Below, in pieces: positions 47,001 through 58,342 of a stretch of 64,000 bases of DNA. The notes below the pieces were generated by a model. It was not told the origin of the DNA. It saw nothing but the letters and a program-made list of their open reading frames with translations, and did no database searches. The stretch lies in NCBI GenBank assembly GCA_947396885.1, contig OX377202.1:76790643-76854642 (forward strand), in the 5' to 3' direction. This DNA comes from Heligmosomoides polygyrus polygyrus. Lineage: Eukaryota; Nematoda; Chromadorea; Rhabditida; Heligmosomidae. How positions within the stretch are numbered: the stretch's first letter is position 1; every line of letters starts with the position of its first letter. Made by a program: the position numbers and the translations under genes.

Positions 47001-50000
47001 AACTGCCCCTTGCTCCCCAATAAGATGGATCCGATGTCTTGAACTGCTTACCTATTTGCCGTTGAATCAATGCCAGCCTGAGGGTTGAAACTCGAAAAGC
47101 GAAACAATCAATAACAGCGTGGTTTCTCGCAACTTGGAAATGGCAAAGAAAGGTCTTATCATAGGCTAGCTCGGTGTCTCCCTTCTAAAATGGTGATTTC
47201 AACATTGTCGTTTTCAAATGAAGTGATTAAAATGACCGACGCTACGTGGGTTCCCTCCCATTTTTTGAATTTTTCAATGTACAGCATATGGAGCGGAGCA
47301 ATGCAAGGAAGAGGGGGGCAGCCCATCATCAGAACTCAAACACAAGTAGGAGGTGACGCGGTATCTCCCTCGTGTAAACGAGTTTTTACCAGGGATGGGC
47401 GGAATTTCTGTTTTCTGATTTTCTGGCCATTTTGGGCAAATTTTTTCTGTTTTCTGTTTTCTGGGAAAATGGGCAAAAATTGGCCAGAAAACAGAAAATT
47501 GAGTCGCGAACAAAATTTTATCACAGAAATCCAATTTAAAAAGTTCAAAAGTATCATAGAATAATGAGCTTCATTCTAAAATAGTGTTTCTAGAGTATCT
47601 TAAATGGCAAGCATGTAGCGTTTTTGGATGTGCTCATGTAGCAATTGCGCCATATACTCATGAACTATCCCACATGTTTGCTTGATTGATTGTGTAAGTG
47701 CTGCTGGCAAGGAGTTTCTTCATAGGACATTTTTCGACTTTCATATCTTGGCTTTGTATTCTTTTCCATATTAACAGTAGTTTGGACCATCTACGATCAC
47801 TAAAAGTCTTATATTAAAACTATAAAACTAGTATTTTGAGGGGTACTAAATTATGTATTAACTAACCACATGTCTTAGAGTTATTGTGGGTTGGGTTATT
47901 CTCCACCCCCGGTTTAAAAATTGAACATTGTTGGCCGATCATCCCCAATATCGTTTTCTGCAGAGCCTTTGTCGAAGCTGCTTGTCTAACTCTGAAGATT
48001 GCTCAGCTTTTGGTGTCACAAATTAGTAAGAGACAGAAAAGTTTTTTTAGTTACCTTTGATTTCGCTGGTGATAGGGTAGTGATGCAGGAAATTTCTCAT
48101 TTATCACGTATATCATCTGTCGTCCCATTGATGTTCAAGCGGACGCCATCAGCGTCTCCATACGTCCGTGCCGCGTGCCAGGGTGCTCCAATGGATCCTT
48201 TTCGCTCGAGGGACACGAAGAGCGTCATTGTTCAGGGCTTTGACGAAGAAGCCCGACCAACGCGTTGGTGGGCAGTTCCTGCTGTTCTTTTGACATCCCG
48301 CGGAATCCAGTCGGTGACGTCCACTCGGTGTCTGCGAAGCGCATTACGTGGCCCACCTAATTTTCGACGACTTGGCCCATGCGACAGCGTCTCTGATCTT
48401 CGAACGTCGGCGAAGCTCGGAACTCCGGAGGCCTTCTCTCACTTGCGTGTGTCGTGTCACTGAACATCGTCCTCTCGATTCCACGCTGCGCGACGCTGAT
48501 CGCGTGTTCATCCTGCTTTCGTATGGCACAGTTCTCTGAGGCGTATGCAGGGCAGGAAGAATAGTGAAGTCGAAAAGGTGCGTACGAGCCGGACGTTCTT
48601 CGTCTTCTCTACGACTCTTTCGACGCTCTTAAAAACTCCGCAAGCCGCTCGTTTCCTCCTGCTCATTTCTGGCGCTAGGCCGTGGCCATGTTGACTTCGC
48701 GACCCAGATACACGTATCTAGAGAAGCTAAGAAGCATCTGCTCCGCCAGGCTAGCGCTCGGTGTTATGAGCACGATGTCATCAGCAAACCGAAGATGGTC
48801 AGTTACCGGCCGTTGACCTTCACTCCATGTCTTCCCATTCTAGTTCGCGCATGGCGTTTTCGAGCTGAAGAGCTTCGAAGATATAGTATTCCACTGCCGA
48901 CCCCCTCTCTTCACGTCGATGACGACGTCGTTGTAGAATGGTGAGATCATGGTCGTGAATCCACTGTATAGCTCTCGAAGGACTCTGATGTACAGAGTAT
49001 GAACACCCTGAGCGAGCAGGGCTTAGACGGCCGCTTCAGTTTCGACAGAGTCGAACTCCTTCTTCAGGTCGATGAAGGTAAGCCATAGCGGCAGCTTGAA
49101 CTCTCGCGACACTTCGATGAGCTTCGTGTATGTGGTCGATCACACTGGATCCTCTCCGAAATCCTGCTTGCTCGCATGGCTGTCCTTCGTTCAGCGTTCT
49201 GCTAATCCTATTCAGGATCACTCGAGTGAACAGCTTGTAGACTACGGACAGCAGGCAGATCGGGCGATAGTTGCTAATGTCGTGCACTCCTGTACAGCAA
49301 GGTGTTCTGCTGGCCTTCCACTGAGATGTTATATGATATGTAGATCTGAGGAGAAATAATAATAATAATAATGTGATGGAGAGGGTAATGCTCGGTCTCT
49401 ATTATATGGTGTCTTCGCTTTCAAGGAAGCACCTTCACCCAAGATCTGCTATGCTGACAGCCCTTCAGTCGCAATCTCGTGTTGTTCTGTGAAATATCAA
49501 GCCAGTACACAACATCTTTAGTCGGCTAAGTAGTAACTAGGTGCTATAAACGGCATTGGTAAGTTGGCCTGAAAATTTTCAGCTGCACGGAAACTAGGAC
49601 ACTTACAAGGAAAGGTATTCTCGATGAACAAGACGAATTAGGAAAATAGATTCTGGCGCAGCCAGTATTACTCAAAGAACCTCTGCACAGCTTTAGAGTA
49701 TGTTGCGAGAATGTGTCTACAAACTCAAGCAATTGTGTTGAAACATGCAAACAGTGATTACTGAGCGGTATTCTAAAAGGCCAGTTTCTTAATAGTGGGA
49801 CAGTTCTCTAATTGAGGCGTTAGCGGTGAAACGGAGCTGATGAGTAATGTTGTGTACTTCAAGTGTCGAGATTCCTAGGATCTATCAGTCAAGATTTACA
49901 ACATGCTGATTGCAGTAGCTGGAGTTTAATAGAAATTTTTATAAACGCTTGCAAATTAAAACGCTGGTTCACGACTACATTTCTGGTCATACAAAAGCAT

Positions 50001-51011
50001 TTGCTACTGGAAATATGGATCTTTAGGTAAAATAATTAGGTCGTGTGATAATTTCGAAATTTTCTGTTTTCTGATTTTCTGGCGTTTTTGGCTTTTCTGT
50101 TTTCTGATTTCTGTTTTCTGACGAAGGCGATTTTCTGTTTTCTGGGAAAATTTTCAAAATTTCCGCCCATCCCTGGTTTTTACCCGTTTGGTCGGTCCGT
50201 GACGTACCGTTTGACCTAGGCCCCTCTCGCTGCAACTCGCATTACACGTACGTGGGCGTCAGTTAGTGCATAATGGAAAATTTCACGTCACCATATCCGA
50301 CTGCTATGCTCAAGGCGGTGGAAGCCCATGGGCTGCCTCCCCTCCTATCATTGCGCCGCATGTTGTGCTCTACATGGCGTAGTCCACCTCACGTCTAGGA
50401 TTCAGTTGGGATTTGAAATTATGGTAAGAAAAAGAAGAATGATAAATCGTTGTCTCAACATTGTACCCTTCTAACTCGCACTGCTCCTCCCCAAAAAAAG
50501 AGGTACCTTAGTAGGGCGCAAAGCGGCTCGGAGGGGGTCACCAGGTGAGGCAGCCTTACTAAACATTTTGTACTGCACCAAATTAAAAAAAAATAATACA
50601 CAGCACTGGTGTGGCCTAGCCCTGTGGTGAACTGAGCTTGACTACTTCTGTTGTAACTGTGCATTCATCTGCCTTCTCACGAAGGTGGATAACCACTGAA
50701 TCCAGGGTGACCCCCTCCGAACCGCTTTGTGCCCTGAATAGTGTTGGCGCTTTATATATCCGTTTTATACGCGACTAAAATTGCCCGTTAACTGTTTCAC
50801 AAATGTGCCTTTTGCGAACGCTGAAAACATACTCAATGAATCAAAAGAAACAAATCTGACTTTGAGACACCCTGCTGTCGGCTGCTTATGTCCTCAGAAC
50901 TAGTGGGCATAAAATGAAAGAAAGCAGGGAACTAACCTCACAAAAGAACTCGTTCCCTCGATTGCTGCAGAACCAGCCCACCCACGATGCCGTAGTCCCA
51001 GAGGAAGACAT
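44036..51011 (-). CDS. Casein kinase 2 regulatory beta subunit-like, divergent (complete)
   Basis: Regulatory subunit that dimerises through a zinc ribbon and docks CK2 catalytic alpha subunits. Exons in coding order: 50937-51011, 45896-45998, 45400-45499, 45219-45339, 44146-44303, 44036-44093; phases agree and give 204 aa (canonical about 215). Seen: [40 protein letters not shown], the acidic loop [32 protein letters not shown], zinc cysteines in FGNCPRVLC and [19 protein letters not shown] and FVPRLFGFKI. Many substitutions occur at positions that are nearly invariant in animal CK2 beta (YCPKCMDVY becomes FCTSCSDIY), the N-terminal SSSEE autophosphorylation site is SSSGT, and the tail is short. 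It may be a paralogue of the canonical subunit. Intron 1 is 4.9 kb and repeat-filled. Confidence 0.9.
46255..46325 (-). repeat. tRNA-like repeat head
   Basis: The - strand carries GTGTAATGCACCCGGAGGGG and a B-box-like GCTTCGAGTCCCAC at tRNA spacing. No complete cloverleaf was found. It is in intron 1 of the CK2 beta-like gene. Confidence 0.35.
47388..47510 (+). repeat. Low-complexity TTTTCTG element, left copy
   Basis: Begins ACCAGGGATGGGCGGAA and continues with TTTCTG/TTTTCTG words (GTTTTCTGATTTTCTGGCC) that end in the inverse GGCCAGAAAACAGAAAATTG. A second element with the same starting text, inverted, is at 50040-50177. Confidence 0.65.
48106..49330 (-). mobile_element. RTE-clade retrotransposon, 3' half, degraded
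   Basis: On the - strand: [35 protein letters not shown] and IDHIHEAHR (RT core), [19 protein letters not shown] (catalytic FADD), then the C-terminal [20 protein letters not shown] block near 48450. Frameshifts and stops occur throughout. It is the longest RTE copy here. It lies in intron 1 of the CK2 beta-like gene. Confidence 0.87.
50040..50177 (-). repeat. Low-complexity TTTTCTG element, right copy
   Basis: TTTTCTGTTTTCTGATTTTCTG words end in TTCCGCCCATCCCTGGTTTTTA, the inverse of the start of the 47388 copy. A faint relative (ATTTCGAAATTTTTTGTTGTC) occurs at about 59842. Confidence 0.65.
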
Positions 51012-54000
51012 CGGCCGCCCTCAGGCCTCGCTGCAATGCTTCGGATGACTACCCGATGGAACACTCGCAAAGGAAACAATGCTTATCCTCCGAGACATGA
51101 TAGAGTTACGACACGTCAGAGCCACTTTCTAGCAGAGTGCGGCGGTCATTCGCTCTGAGCAACAACCCAGAATTCCCTCATGAGCTACTAATTGATCCCA
51201 AGTAAACTGAAGAAGAAACAGCTACGCCCAAATGAAAGGAGAAAGGTGCCAACTAATTGGGCAACTTACTGAACTGGCGTCGAATACAAGACGTCGTGCT
51301 GCGAATGGCGCACACTCTATTCGACGCGAAGACGACTTCCGACCTCGAAGGCGCGGCGAGAGTGGCGATATTTCCGAGTGCTTCCATCGCGGTATAAGAA
51401 ACCACGAGAGCCAGATCCCGGTGAGCACGAACAGAACATGGCGCAATCAAATCCGGAAGGGAGCCAGCTGCTCATACTTGTGAAATGAGCCGCTGATCTG
51501 CCCTTGTTCTGAAGACATGATTCCTTTGGAAAGCAGAACCGCATGGAACTTGTCGCTAAGCAAACGCTAACAAAGTACTCTAAAAAGCCAATCGTTGTGG
51601 GACCACACGAGGGCTCCAGCCAGGGTCAATCGTCAGGTTCGATTTTTGACGAAAATTTACGATTCCCAGCCGAACGCTGCTTTATTTTTTAGCTTCTAGG
51701 TGGCTTTCGTATCTTTTGAAAATCATCTTTCCAGGTGTGGCCTCGGCAATGTGGAGACTCGCGCGCGGTTTTGTCTGCAGAAGGAGACGTTATGGATAAG
51801 GAATGGAATCCGATAGTCTTGAATACTGACAGTCCAACCCTTAAAATGAGGCTTCATGGAGCATTCTTCAAGTCGACCAGGGTTCAATTCCGTTCATCAA
51901 TTTTAGCACGATGTCACGGCACGACACATGCTTTTCAACACCTGAACAAGCGATATCCTGATCTGCAACTGTAAGGATAAAGGACAAAGGACGGCGTTCC
52001 TAAATGCCTGTTGGGATGCACCACGCATTCTACTTCTACGGGATTACGTGGAGGCGATTTGAATACACATTTGGCTATACAATGACTTGCGGTGGCCAGC
52101 CGGACCAAAATCGCCTATCCACTAGCTGAATGAAGTGACTCGAACGACACCGAACTCTAAGGCACCGACCCTCAGCAGCACCAAATAACTAGCAATAGCA
52201 TTGACCTTGATGATTTACTATCCCTCCTCTAAATAGCAATAAGTGCACCCACTGGTGCTCAGTGAGCTGCTGAAGTGTGGGGTTCGATTTTTGCTGAAAA
52301 CTCACAATGTCTGTCTCCAGCCCAGCTTTAATCTTTTATCTGATTTCATTTTCTTGTGTTGTTTAGGTGATCCTTGAATCTCTTAGTAAGAATGTGCTTT
52401 CCAAGTGTGTCTTCCACATTGTGGAGACTCGACGCGGCTTTTTCTGAAATATACATGTTACACATTCACAGAATTGAATCCTATAAAGTTTTGAATACTA
52501 GCTATTCTACAGTAAAAATTAAAGGTTTTCTTTGAGCAGTTTTCGAATCAGTAAAAGTTCTTTTTTTGCTGAATTTAGCGGTGTTATGGCATGACGCATG
52601 TCTTTACATACCTAAGCGGGCGACACCCTAGTCTGAGACTGTTCTCTTCTATGCTGGCTGCTAATGGTAACTTAAACGCTCATGTTAAGATTTACAAGAT
52701 TTTTTTACAGTTTCCAAACACTTTTGCAGCACTCTTCGACTCGATCACCGAGTCAAAAAGTGCTACAGGTTTGACTCGTCAAAGAAATAAATTCTTTTAT
52801 ATCTGAAGGAGACAACATTAAGAGATGAAATTATATCCTGTAAATTTTCGAGCCTTGTTTATTATATAGTTAGAGAATCAAGGCTTTCTGCAGCAAACTA
52901 TGCCATGATTAGAATTAGTCCACGATATTATTCATAATCCTCGTCTTATCTATCTGACTTATAAGAGTGAAGTTTTGACACATACATTTCAAGTGTTATC
53001 CGGTATACGATAAACATTATTGTTTCCGTAGTGGTCTTCTATATGGTTAGTCTGCTGGACTTCGCACAGCTCTCCTGAAAAATTGATACAAAAATAAAAC
53101 TCCCTGATCATATAGAAAATCGCTGTAGAAAATTGATTCTTTTTACTGTAAAGCAAGATGTGCCAAAAAATTTAGTGCTTGAAACTTCATCATCATATGA
53201 TGTCTTCTTCAGGCAAAGCTAAATTTATTTTGGGGGCAATACACGCTTGGCATGCAACCGACGAATGAGAGAACATACTTGAACGGTCATAACTCGAAAA
53301 GTTTTTGGGGTTTCTGAAAAATAGTTGCTTTTGTTTTCTATTTTTCAATTCTTCCATGTGGAAAGGGCTTCTAACATCTTCTATTTGGGCCAGGTGGTTC
53401 GATTTCTGCAGAAAATCAACACTAGATGAAGGAATTGCCTTTCATTTATTTCCTAAAGCGCAATTGGTTCTTCGAAAACTCCGAAAACTGTCGGAGTTAT
53501 AACCTTTTAAGTGCAGGCAACTGTGTTCTCTAACTTCTTCTGTTGCATGCGAAAGCTGCGTTGTCACGGAATTAAGTTTTCTTTCATCTGAAAGGGGCGA
53601 CATATATAACACATCAACAAAAAATCAATCTTCTTCACAGCGATCTTCAAAATGATCATGGTGATTTTTGCATCGACTTTCTTCCAGCAAACAGTGTAAA
53701 GGTCTGTAGCTGTCTCTCGTAGCATCCATTTATCATCAAGGACCGTTGCAGAAAAACAAAACGAATAGTTTCTACTATATCCGCAAGAACGCTCGAAAAT
53801 TTATACGGCAAAATTTCACTCTGATAAGTTGTTTCCTCCAGATAGATAAATTTTCTCCACTATAAGCCAAGACTTTGCCTCCGCGATCGATTCAAAGGGC
53901 TTTTCAAAAAATGTACGCACACTGTAAAAAAAACATTGCAAATCTTTTAAAAAAGCACCTACAAATTAACAAATAGCATCTATATTTTACAGAGCACAAT

Positions 54001-55100
54001 TTCAGATGAAGATGCTGCTCTTGCTGGAAGAATGATGTGTCGCACCATGCAAACCTTCTGCTGAACTCGGCACAAATTGAATATGTCCTAATTGATTCGA
54101 AAGCTGCTCGAGAAAAACTTTTATTCCACTATAGAGCATCAAAATTCAAAACTATGGAATTAAATCCCGTGCTCGTAATATGTCTCCTCTGGTGAACGAA
54201 GCTGCACGCGAATCTCCCCAATTTCGAAGGCACATTTGAAAAGAACAACTTATGAAGAGAGACGGGAACGACCTGAAAAGCTGAAAAAAATAAAAGACCG
54301 GAATCTCTCCCAAAATCAAGATGCGGCACGTCATCCCTCCGTCGAAGCGATGCCAATGCGCTCGATTCTCGATCGTCAAGCTTGACCCTTCTCGGAGAGG
54401 CGGAGGTTCTAAGATTTTAGGAACATGAATAAAAAATCCTGTCACATCTTGTCCTGCTGCATTCCTTCGGTAATAGGCGGTGCCGGCATCGAGATTGCAC
54501 ACACTCGTAGGCCAGTGACAGAACAAGATGTGTCCTCCTGAGGTACGAGGAGTCAGAGCTGTAGAAAGACTAAAAGGTTTGAAGAGAAACATCGTACACG
54601 ACTCAGGATGGTTTGGTGTTTTATTATTAATGCATACAGAGTCCAGAAGTGAGACAGGCGTATGTGCCACAACTACGTAGGAGAAGTCTGGCAAAAACCA
54701 CCTAGCAAATCCGCCAACCTCCCGGAACCGAGCCCTTGTCCCCTTCCAAAAGTCCGCATCGCTATTCAGTCGCTCATCCAGCCGCTGCCACCACCGATGC
54801 GGATGAATCACTTGAATGCACTCTGCATTTTCGTCTATGAAACGTCGTTAATTATCATCCCATATTACTATAATCCAACTTTAATTTGAGCTCTGAGCGT
54901 GTTGTAGGTTAAGTTCAGAGCACGACAGGGTCATTCCAGATGTCGCTTTTGCCTTATCAGCCCGCCCTAAAGCGGTACCATTTTTTGCCATTTTCGGGCC
55001 ACCCAGTGGCCCGTAGCAAAAACGAAACATGTGATCCTCGTCCGATGCTCTACAGGACCATAGAGACTTTAGACCTTCGTCACTGAGAAGTAGAAGGACC
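51012..55100. other. Gene-poor stretch upstream of the CK2 beta-like gene
   Basis: 51012-51550 should include the promoter of the CK2 beta-like gene; frames there on both strands are open but unrecognised. 52013-52105 is a partial family A SINE body (ACGCATTCTACTTCTACGGG, ATACAATGACTTGCGGTGGC). 52140-54120 is AT-rich with two partly similar blocks near 51650-51980 and 52270-52640 (both with TGGGGTTCGATTTT/TCAGGTTCGATTTTT, then GTGGAGACTCG). No exon is supported. Confidence 0.35.
54152..54811 (-). other. Unexplained 219-codon open frame
   Basis: Longest unassigned open frame in the window. It begins MIHPHRWWQRLDERLNSDAD and contains FARWFLPDFSYVVVAHTPVS. It lacks a recognisable domain, and overlapping frames on the other strand are also open. 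It could be a repeat-derived frame; I do not claim a gene. Confidence 0.2.
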
Positions 55101-55315
55101 TTCTGATGGTGTACAAAATCCTTGCCAATAAGCTTAACATCAACGCACTAGAATTCGTTGATGGGATGCTAACGAGATCTATAAGAAGGAAGCTCAAACT
55201 TAGAATCTCGATAGCAAGGACTCGAGTTAGTTCAGCCTTCTTAACGTATAGGATCCTGAAGGATTTTAATTTGCTGATTGGGAGGTACGATGATCTGGCG
55301 AGTAGACATTGGATC

Positions 55316-55540
55316 CGACACCGATTTTCCGGATAATCGGATGATTCGGATAGGCCATTTTTTCAAACCCCGGATCTTCGGATGATTCAGATGAGGGCGA
55401 TTTCGAAAACCCCGGATCTTCGAATGATTCAGATGAGGGCAATTTTAGAAACCCCGGATCTTCGGATGATTCAGATAACGCCATTTTCGGCCGAGCCGGA
55501 TTTCGGATATCCGATTCGGATACAACCGGATAATAAAGTG
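55316..55540. repeat. 42-bp GGAT/ATCC minisatellite element (copy 1)
   Basis: Three to four 42-bp units (AACCCCGGATCTTCGGATGA plus TTCAGATGAGGGCAATTTTA) sit between TGGCGAGTAGACATTGGATC CGA on the left and CCGAGCCGGATTTCGGATAT ...CCGGATAATA on the right. Related to copy 2 at 58343-58580. Confidence 0.7.
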
Positions 55541-55833
55541 ATATAATAGGGGTGCTTAAAAACGGAACACATCAGTAACTCCGCGTTTATTTCCTTGACC
55601 AATTGAAGTCACGAGCGCGCAAAGCAGCTTGGAGCGCCTCACCTTGAATTAAGTGTTTATATGCCCTGGTAGCAAGGCACATGAATGCCCAGTTACATTA
55701 TATCTGGCCTAGCTCAGTTCACCAATGGAGTGGAACACACCAGCGCTACGTAAAAGATGTCGTATTTGGCTGCCTTACGAGGGGAGCCCTCCGCAGAACT
55801 ATTTTGTGCTTCCAAAACAAACAAAAAACAGCT

Positions 55834-56479
55834 TTAACCCATTGACGACCGCGAGGCAAATCGCGTGTCTGGCGCGTGGGACCGCGCGCTGGGACCGCCT
55901 TGAGGCTCGAATCTCGTGCACTCACTACTTCACGGTATTCCAAATGAAGCTCCCTCTCCAATGGGTGAGCCACATATTGGAAAAGGCCGGAACAGGTTCG
56001 AAGCAAAACGTAGAAGATGTATTTGCTGCTACAAAAAGGTCAGCACAGAAAAGGGCGCACTTTCGTCACGAATCGTGCAAATAAGGTGACCACACGATGT
56101 AGCAAGTGTTTGAAATTTTTTTTCTAAATTGGGTTCAAGTTTTTCGCAAGAGATTTGACTAGATGTCTTAACCATGACCATTTTTGTAAGATATACATAG
56201 CTGCTCATGAGTAGTATCTATTTACGTGAGGTTTGAATAGTGTGTTGGGCTGATTTTTTTTATCAAAGCTTTCGTTAGAAGTAAATGATTCTCGGACCAC
56301 TGTGCAGGTAGCATTGGTAGGATCCAACGAATCTAATGAATACAAGTAAGCTATGAAAAATCGAGGAAGTGCGCCGCAGCGAACATTTTTTTAACCGCGG
56401 GCTAAAATTGGGCCGCGCGGTCCCACGCGACAGAAAAACTGCAGGCCGAAATTGGGCCGCGCGGTCGTCAATGGGTTAA
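55834..56479. mobile_element. piggyBac-type MITE with TTAA ends
   Basis: TTAA followed by CCCATTGACGACCGCG at the left is exactly mirrored by CGCGGTCGTCAATGGG then TTAA at the right (646 bp including TTAA). TTAA target sites and CCC-starting termini are the signature of piggyBac-like elements. Sub-terminal GGGCCGCGCGGTC repeats occur near 56409 and 56452. No transposase frame, so non-autonomous. Confidence 0.85.
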
Positions 56480-56825
56480 GACCCCAAAGTGCCAATACCA
56501 ACTCAATAGTGAGTTGGTAATGCACAGCGAAGTCTTGTAAAGAATAATAATGAAACGATTCCGAAACGCCCCGCAAGAAATTTCTCGTGATCTGAAAAGG
56601 GAAGGGTCTGAAGCGTATGTCTGAACGGAGAGAGTGAGTCATCCCACCATATAGTCGTGTTCTGTTCTGTTCTGTTCCGTTCTATATAGGAATAATCGCC
56701 ACTCTTCAATTAGTATAAAAATGTGTTTCTTTTTTCGATAAGCCCGAGGACTAAAGGATCCTTGAAGTTACCGTGGAATCGGCGCCTCACGAGTTTGGGA
56801 GTCTTGTACGCCCGCAATGGCGCCG

Positions 56826-56905
56826 GCGGGAAGCGGCTCGTAGCGCAGTAGATAGCGACGTTGGTCCATGAGAGGGAGGTAAAGGGTTCGACTTTTCTGC
56901 ACTGC
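56826..56905 (+). repeat. tRNA-like repeat head (pair with 57961-58045)
   Basis: AGCGGCTCGTAGCGCAGTAG ATAGCGACG, TGGTCCATGAGAGGGAGG and GGGTTCGACTTT resemble A box, anticodon arm and B box. The inverse copy at 57961-58045 (GGGTTCGATCC on the - strand) is better preserved. Confidence 0.5.
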
Positions 56906-57103
56906 TGCATCTTTGCATTTCAACTTATTGTTTGAATTGAGCGATTCTGACATCTGCACCATTTTAGATGTTTGCTGTGCAGTGTCTTCAGATGTATGCC
57001 GTGAGAGCAACTTTGTTGCCATTTGTTTATTACAGGCCGGTTTTTTAACCAAAACTCAATTGGAAAGCTGTTCAACATAACGATGTATGAACGTTTAACA
57101 TCA

Positions 57104-57728
57104 GTGATACACAGACACAAAGTGCATGGAACATAAGCACTGGTCACAATACGAGCAGCGCATAAAGGCCACTGGCTCCTCACAGTTTGCTTCCATATAT
57201 GGACAAATGAGATCGGCCCCATAGGCGAAATCCAACTGAAGACGTTTCCTTTCCTCTGAAACAAGAGTTCCAGCCGAAAACGTTATCATATGCCCACTGC
57301 TTGTCAGCGTTTCCACGTCTATCAGTTCATTTTGCGGATCCCAACCTTCTTCTGGTTTTTCGCCACTTCCAGCCGTTCGTCTTCGTTAACTTCAAGGTGA
57401 CGTGCTTCGAAGTCCTTGGGTATGCTAGCCATTCGTTCGGTCAGGTTGGTGTCATTCCCTTGAAGGCTCGTTATCTAAAGGTGGACCACACTTCAGCGTG
57501 AGCAGGTGGATCACCACTCGAGCATCGCCGACTTTGTTGGTGTTAGGTTTTAGAGAACCTCCAGCAGACCTCTAATTTCCAGATGACAGGCAAAGATGAG
57601 AGAAAGAGTGTATTGATGCCGTTTAGGTCAAATTCCGGGATCCACAGACTTTTTAGTTTTAACCACATGTGACGTCGCATCATGGTCTCCCTTGGAAATC
57701 CGAGCAGGATGGTTTTACCCGAGGTCAT
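57104..57728 (-). pseudogene. Decayed ubiquitin-like / AN1 zinc-finger protein
   Basis: In several - strand frames, in order: a ubiquitin-like remnant (IPEFDLNGINTL, then DARVVIHLLTLKCGPPLDNE), a spacer (ERMASIPKDFEARH), EEGWDPQNELIDVETLTSSG HM, and CPYMEANCEEPVAFMRCSYC DQCLCSMHF.SVYH. The end matches the AN1 pattern C-x2-C-x4-C-x2-H-x5-H, with a stop codon where x-C should follow. Ubiquitin-like plus AN1 is the layout of ZFAND4-type proteins. Frameshifts and stops mark a pseudogene; parental identity is inference. Confidence 0.5.
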
Positions 57729-57735
57729 TGGCCAA

Positions 57736-58050
57736 TGTATGGAAACAAACTGTGAGGAGCCTGCAGCACTTATACCCTGCCCATTGTGTCCAGTGCTGCT
57801 TTAGGCACGTTGTACCTGTGTATCACTGGTATTGAATATTTATGCAGTACCATGTTGAGTACCACAGCATGAAGCTGGAAAATGAGCAGAAAACATCTGA
57901 AAATGGTGTAGACGTCAGAATCCCTCAAATCTCAGCCAATCATTCAAAAAGCAGGAATGCAGCAGCGCATGAGGATCGAACCCCCGACCTTCCTCCCATG
58001 AAGCATCGTCACTACCCATTGCGCTCCGAGCCGCTTGCCGGCAGAGGCAT
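57736..58050 (+). pseudogene. Inverted second copy of the AN1 end plus downstream repeat
   Basis: The + strand reads CMETNCEEPAALIPCPLC and, after a 1-base shift, QCCFRHVVPVYH, the same AN1 block as at 57104-57205 on the other strand. The following 200 bp (AAAACATCTGAAAATGGTGT AGACGTCAGAATC) and the tRNA-like head at 57961-58045 also match the other arm (to 56826). The two arms therefore form a diverged inverted repeat of roughly 320-380 bp around a 530-bp centre. Confidence 0.6.
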
Positions 58051-58342
58051 CGCGGTCGTACAAGTACCCAAATTCGTAATGCGCCGTTCAATTGTGACTT
58101 CAAGAACCCCCACTCCTTGGGTTTAACGACTTGGCAAAAATGAAACACATTTTATGCTAATTGAGGGGTGGCGAGTATTCCTATTTAATAGGATGACTCC
58201 CTCTCCCCGTTCAGATATACACTATCAGACCCTTTCCTTGTGAGAGAATTCCCGCCAAATGATTGCAAATCTACCCAAAAAAGTCATGTTATCAATGGCG
58301 CAGAGTTTGCCAGCAAGACGCGCTAACCTCCTATTATCCGAT

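Noticed and set aside
51232..51483. Possible first exon upstream of the CK2 beta-like gene (both strands open)
   Set aside because: No homology, no partner exon found, and three overlapping frames are equally open; probably composition.
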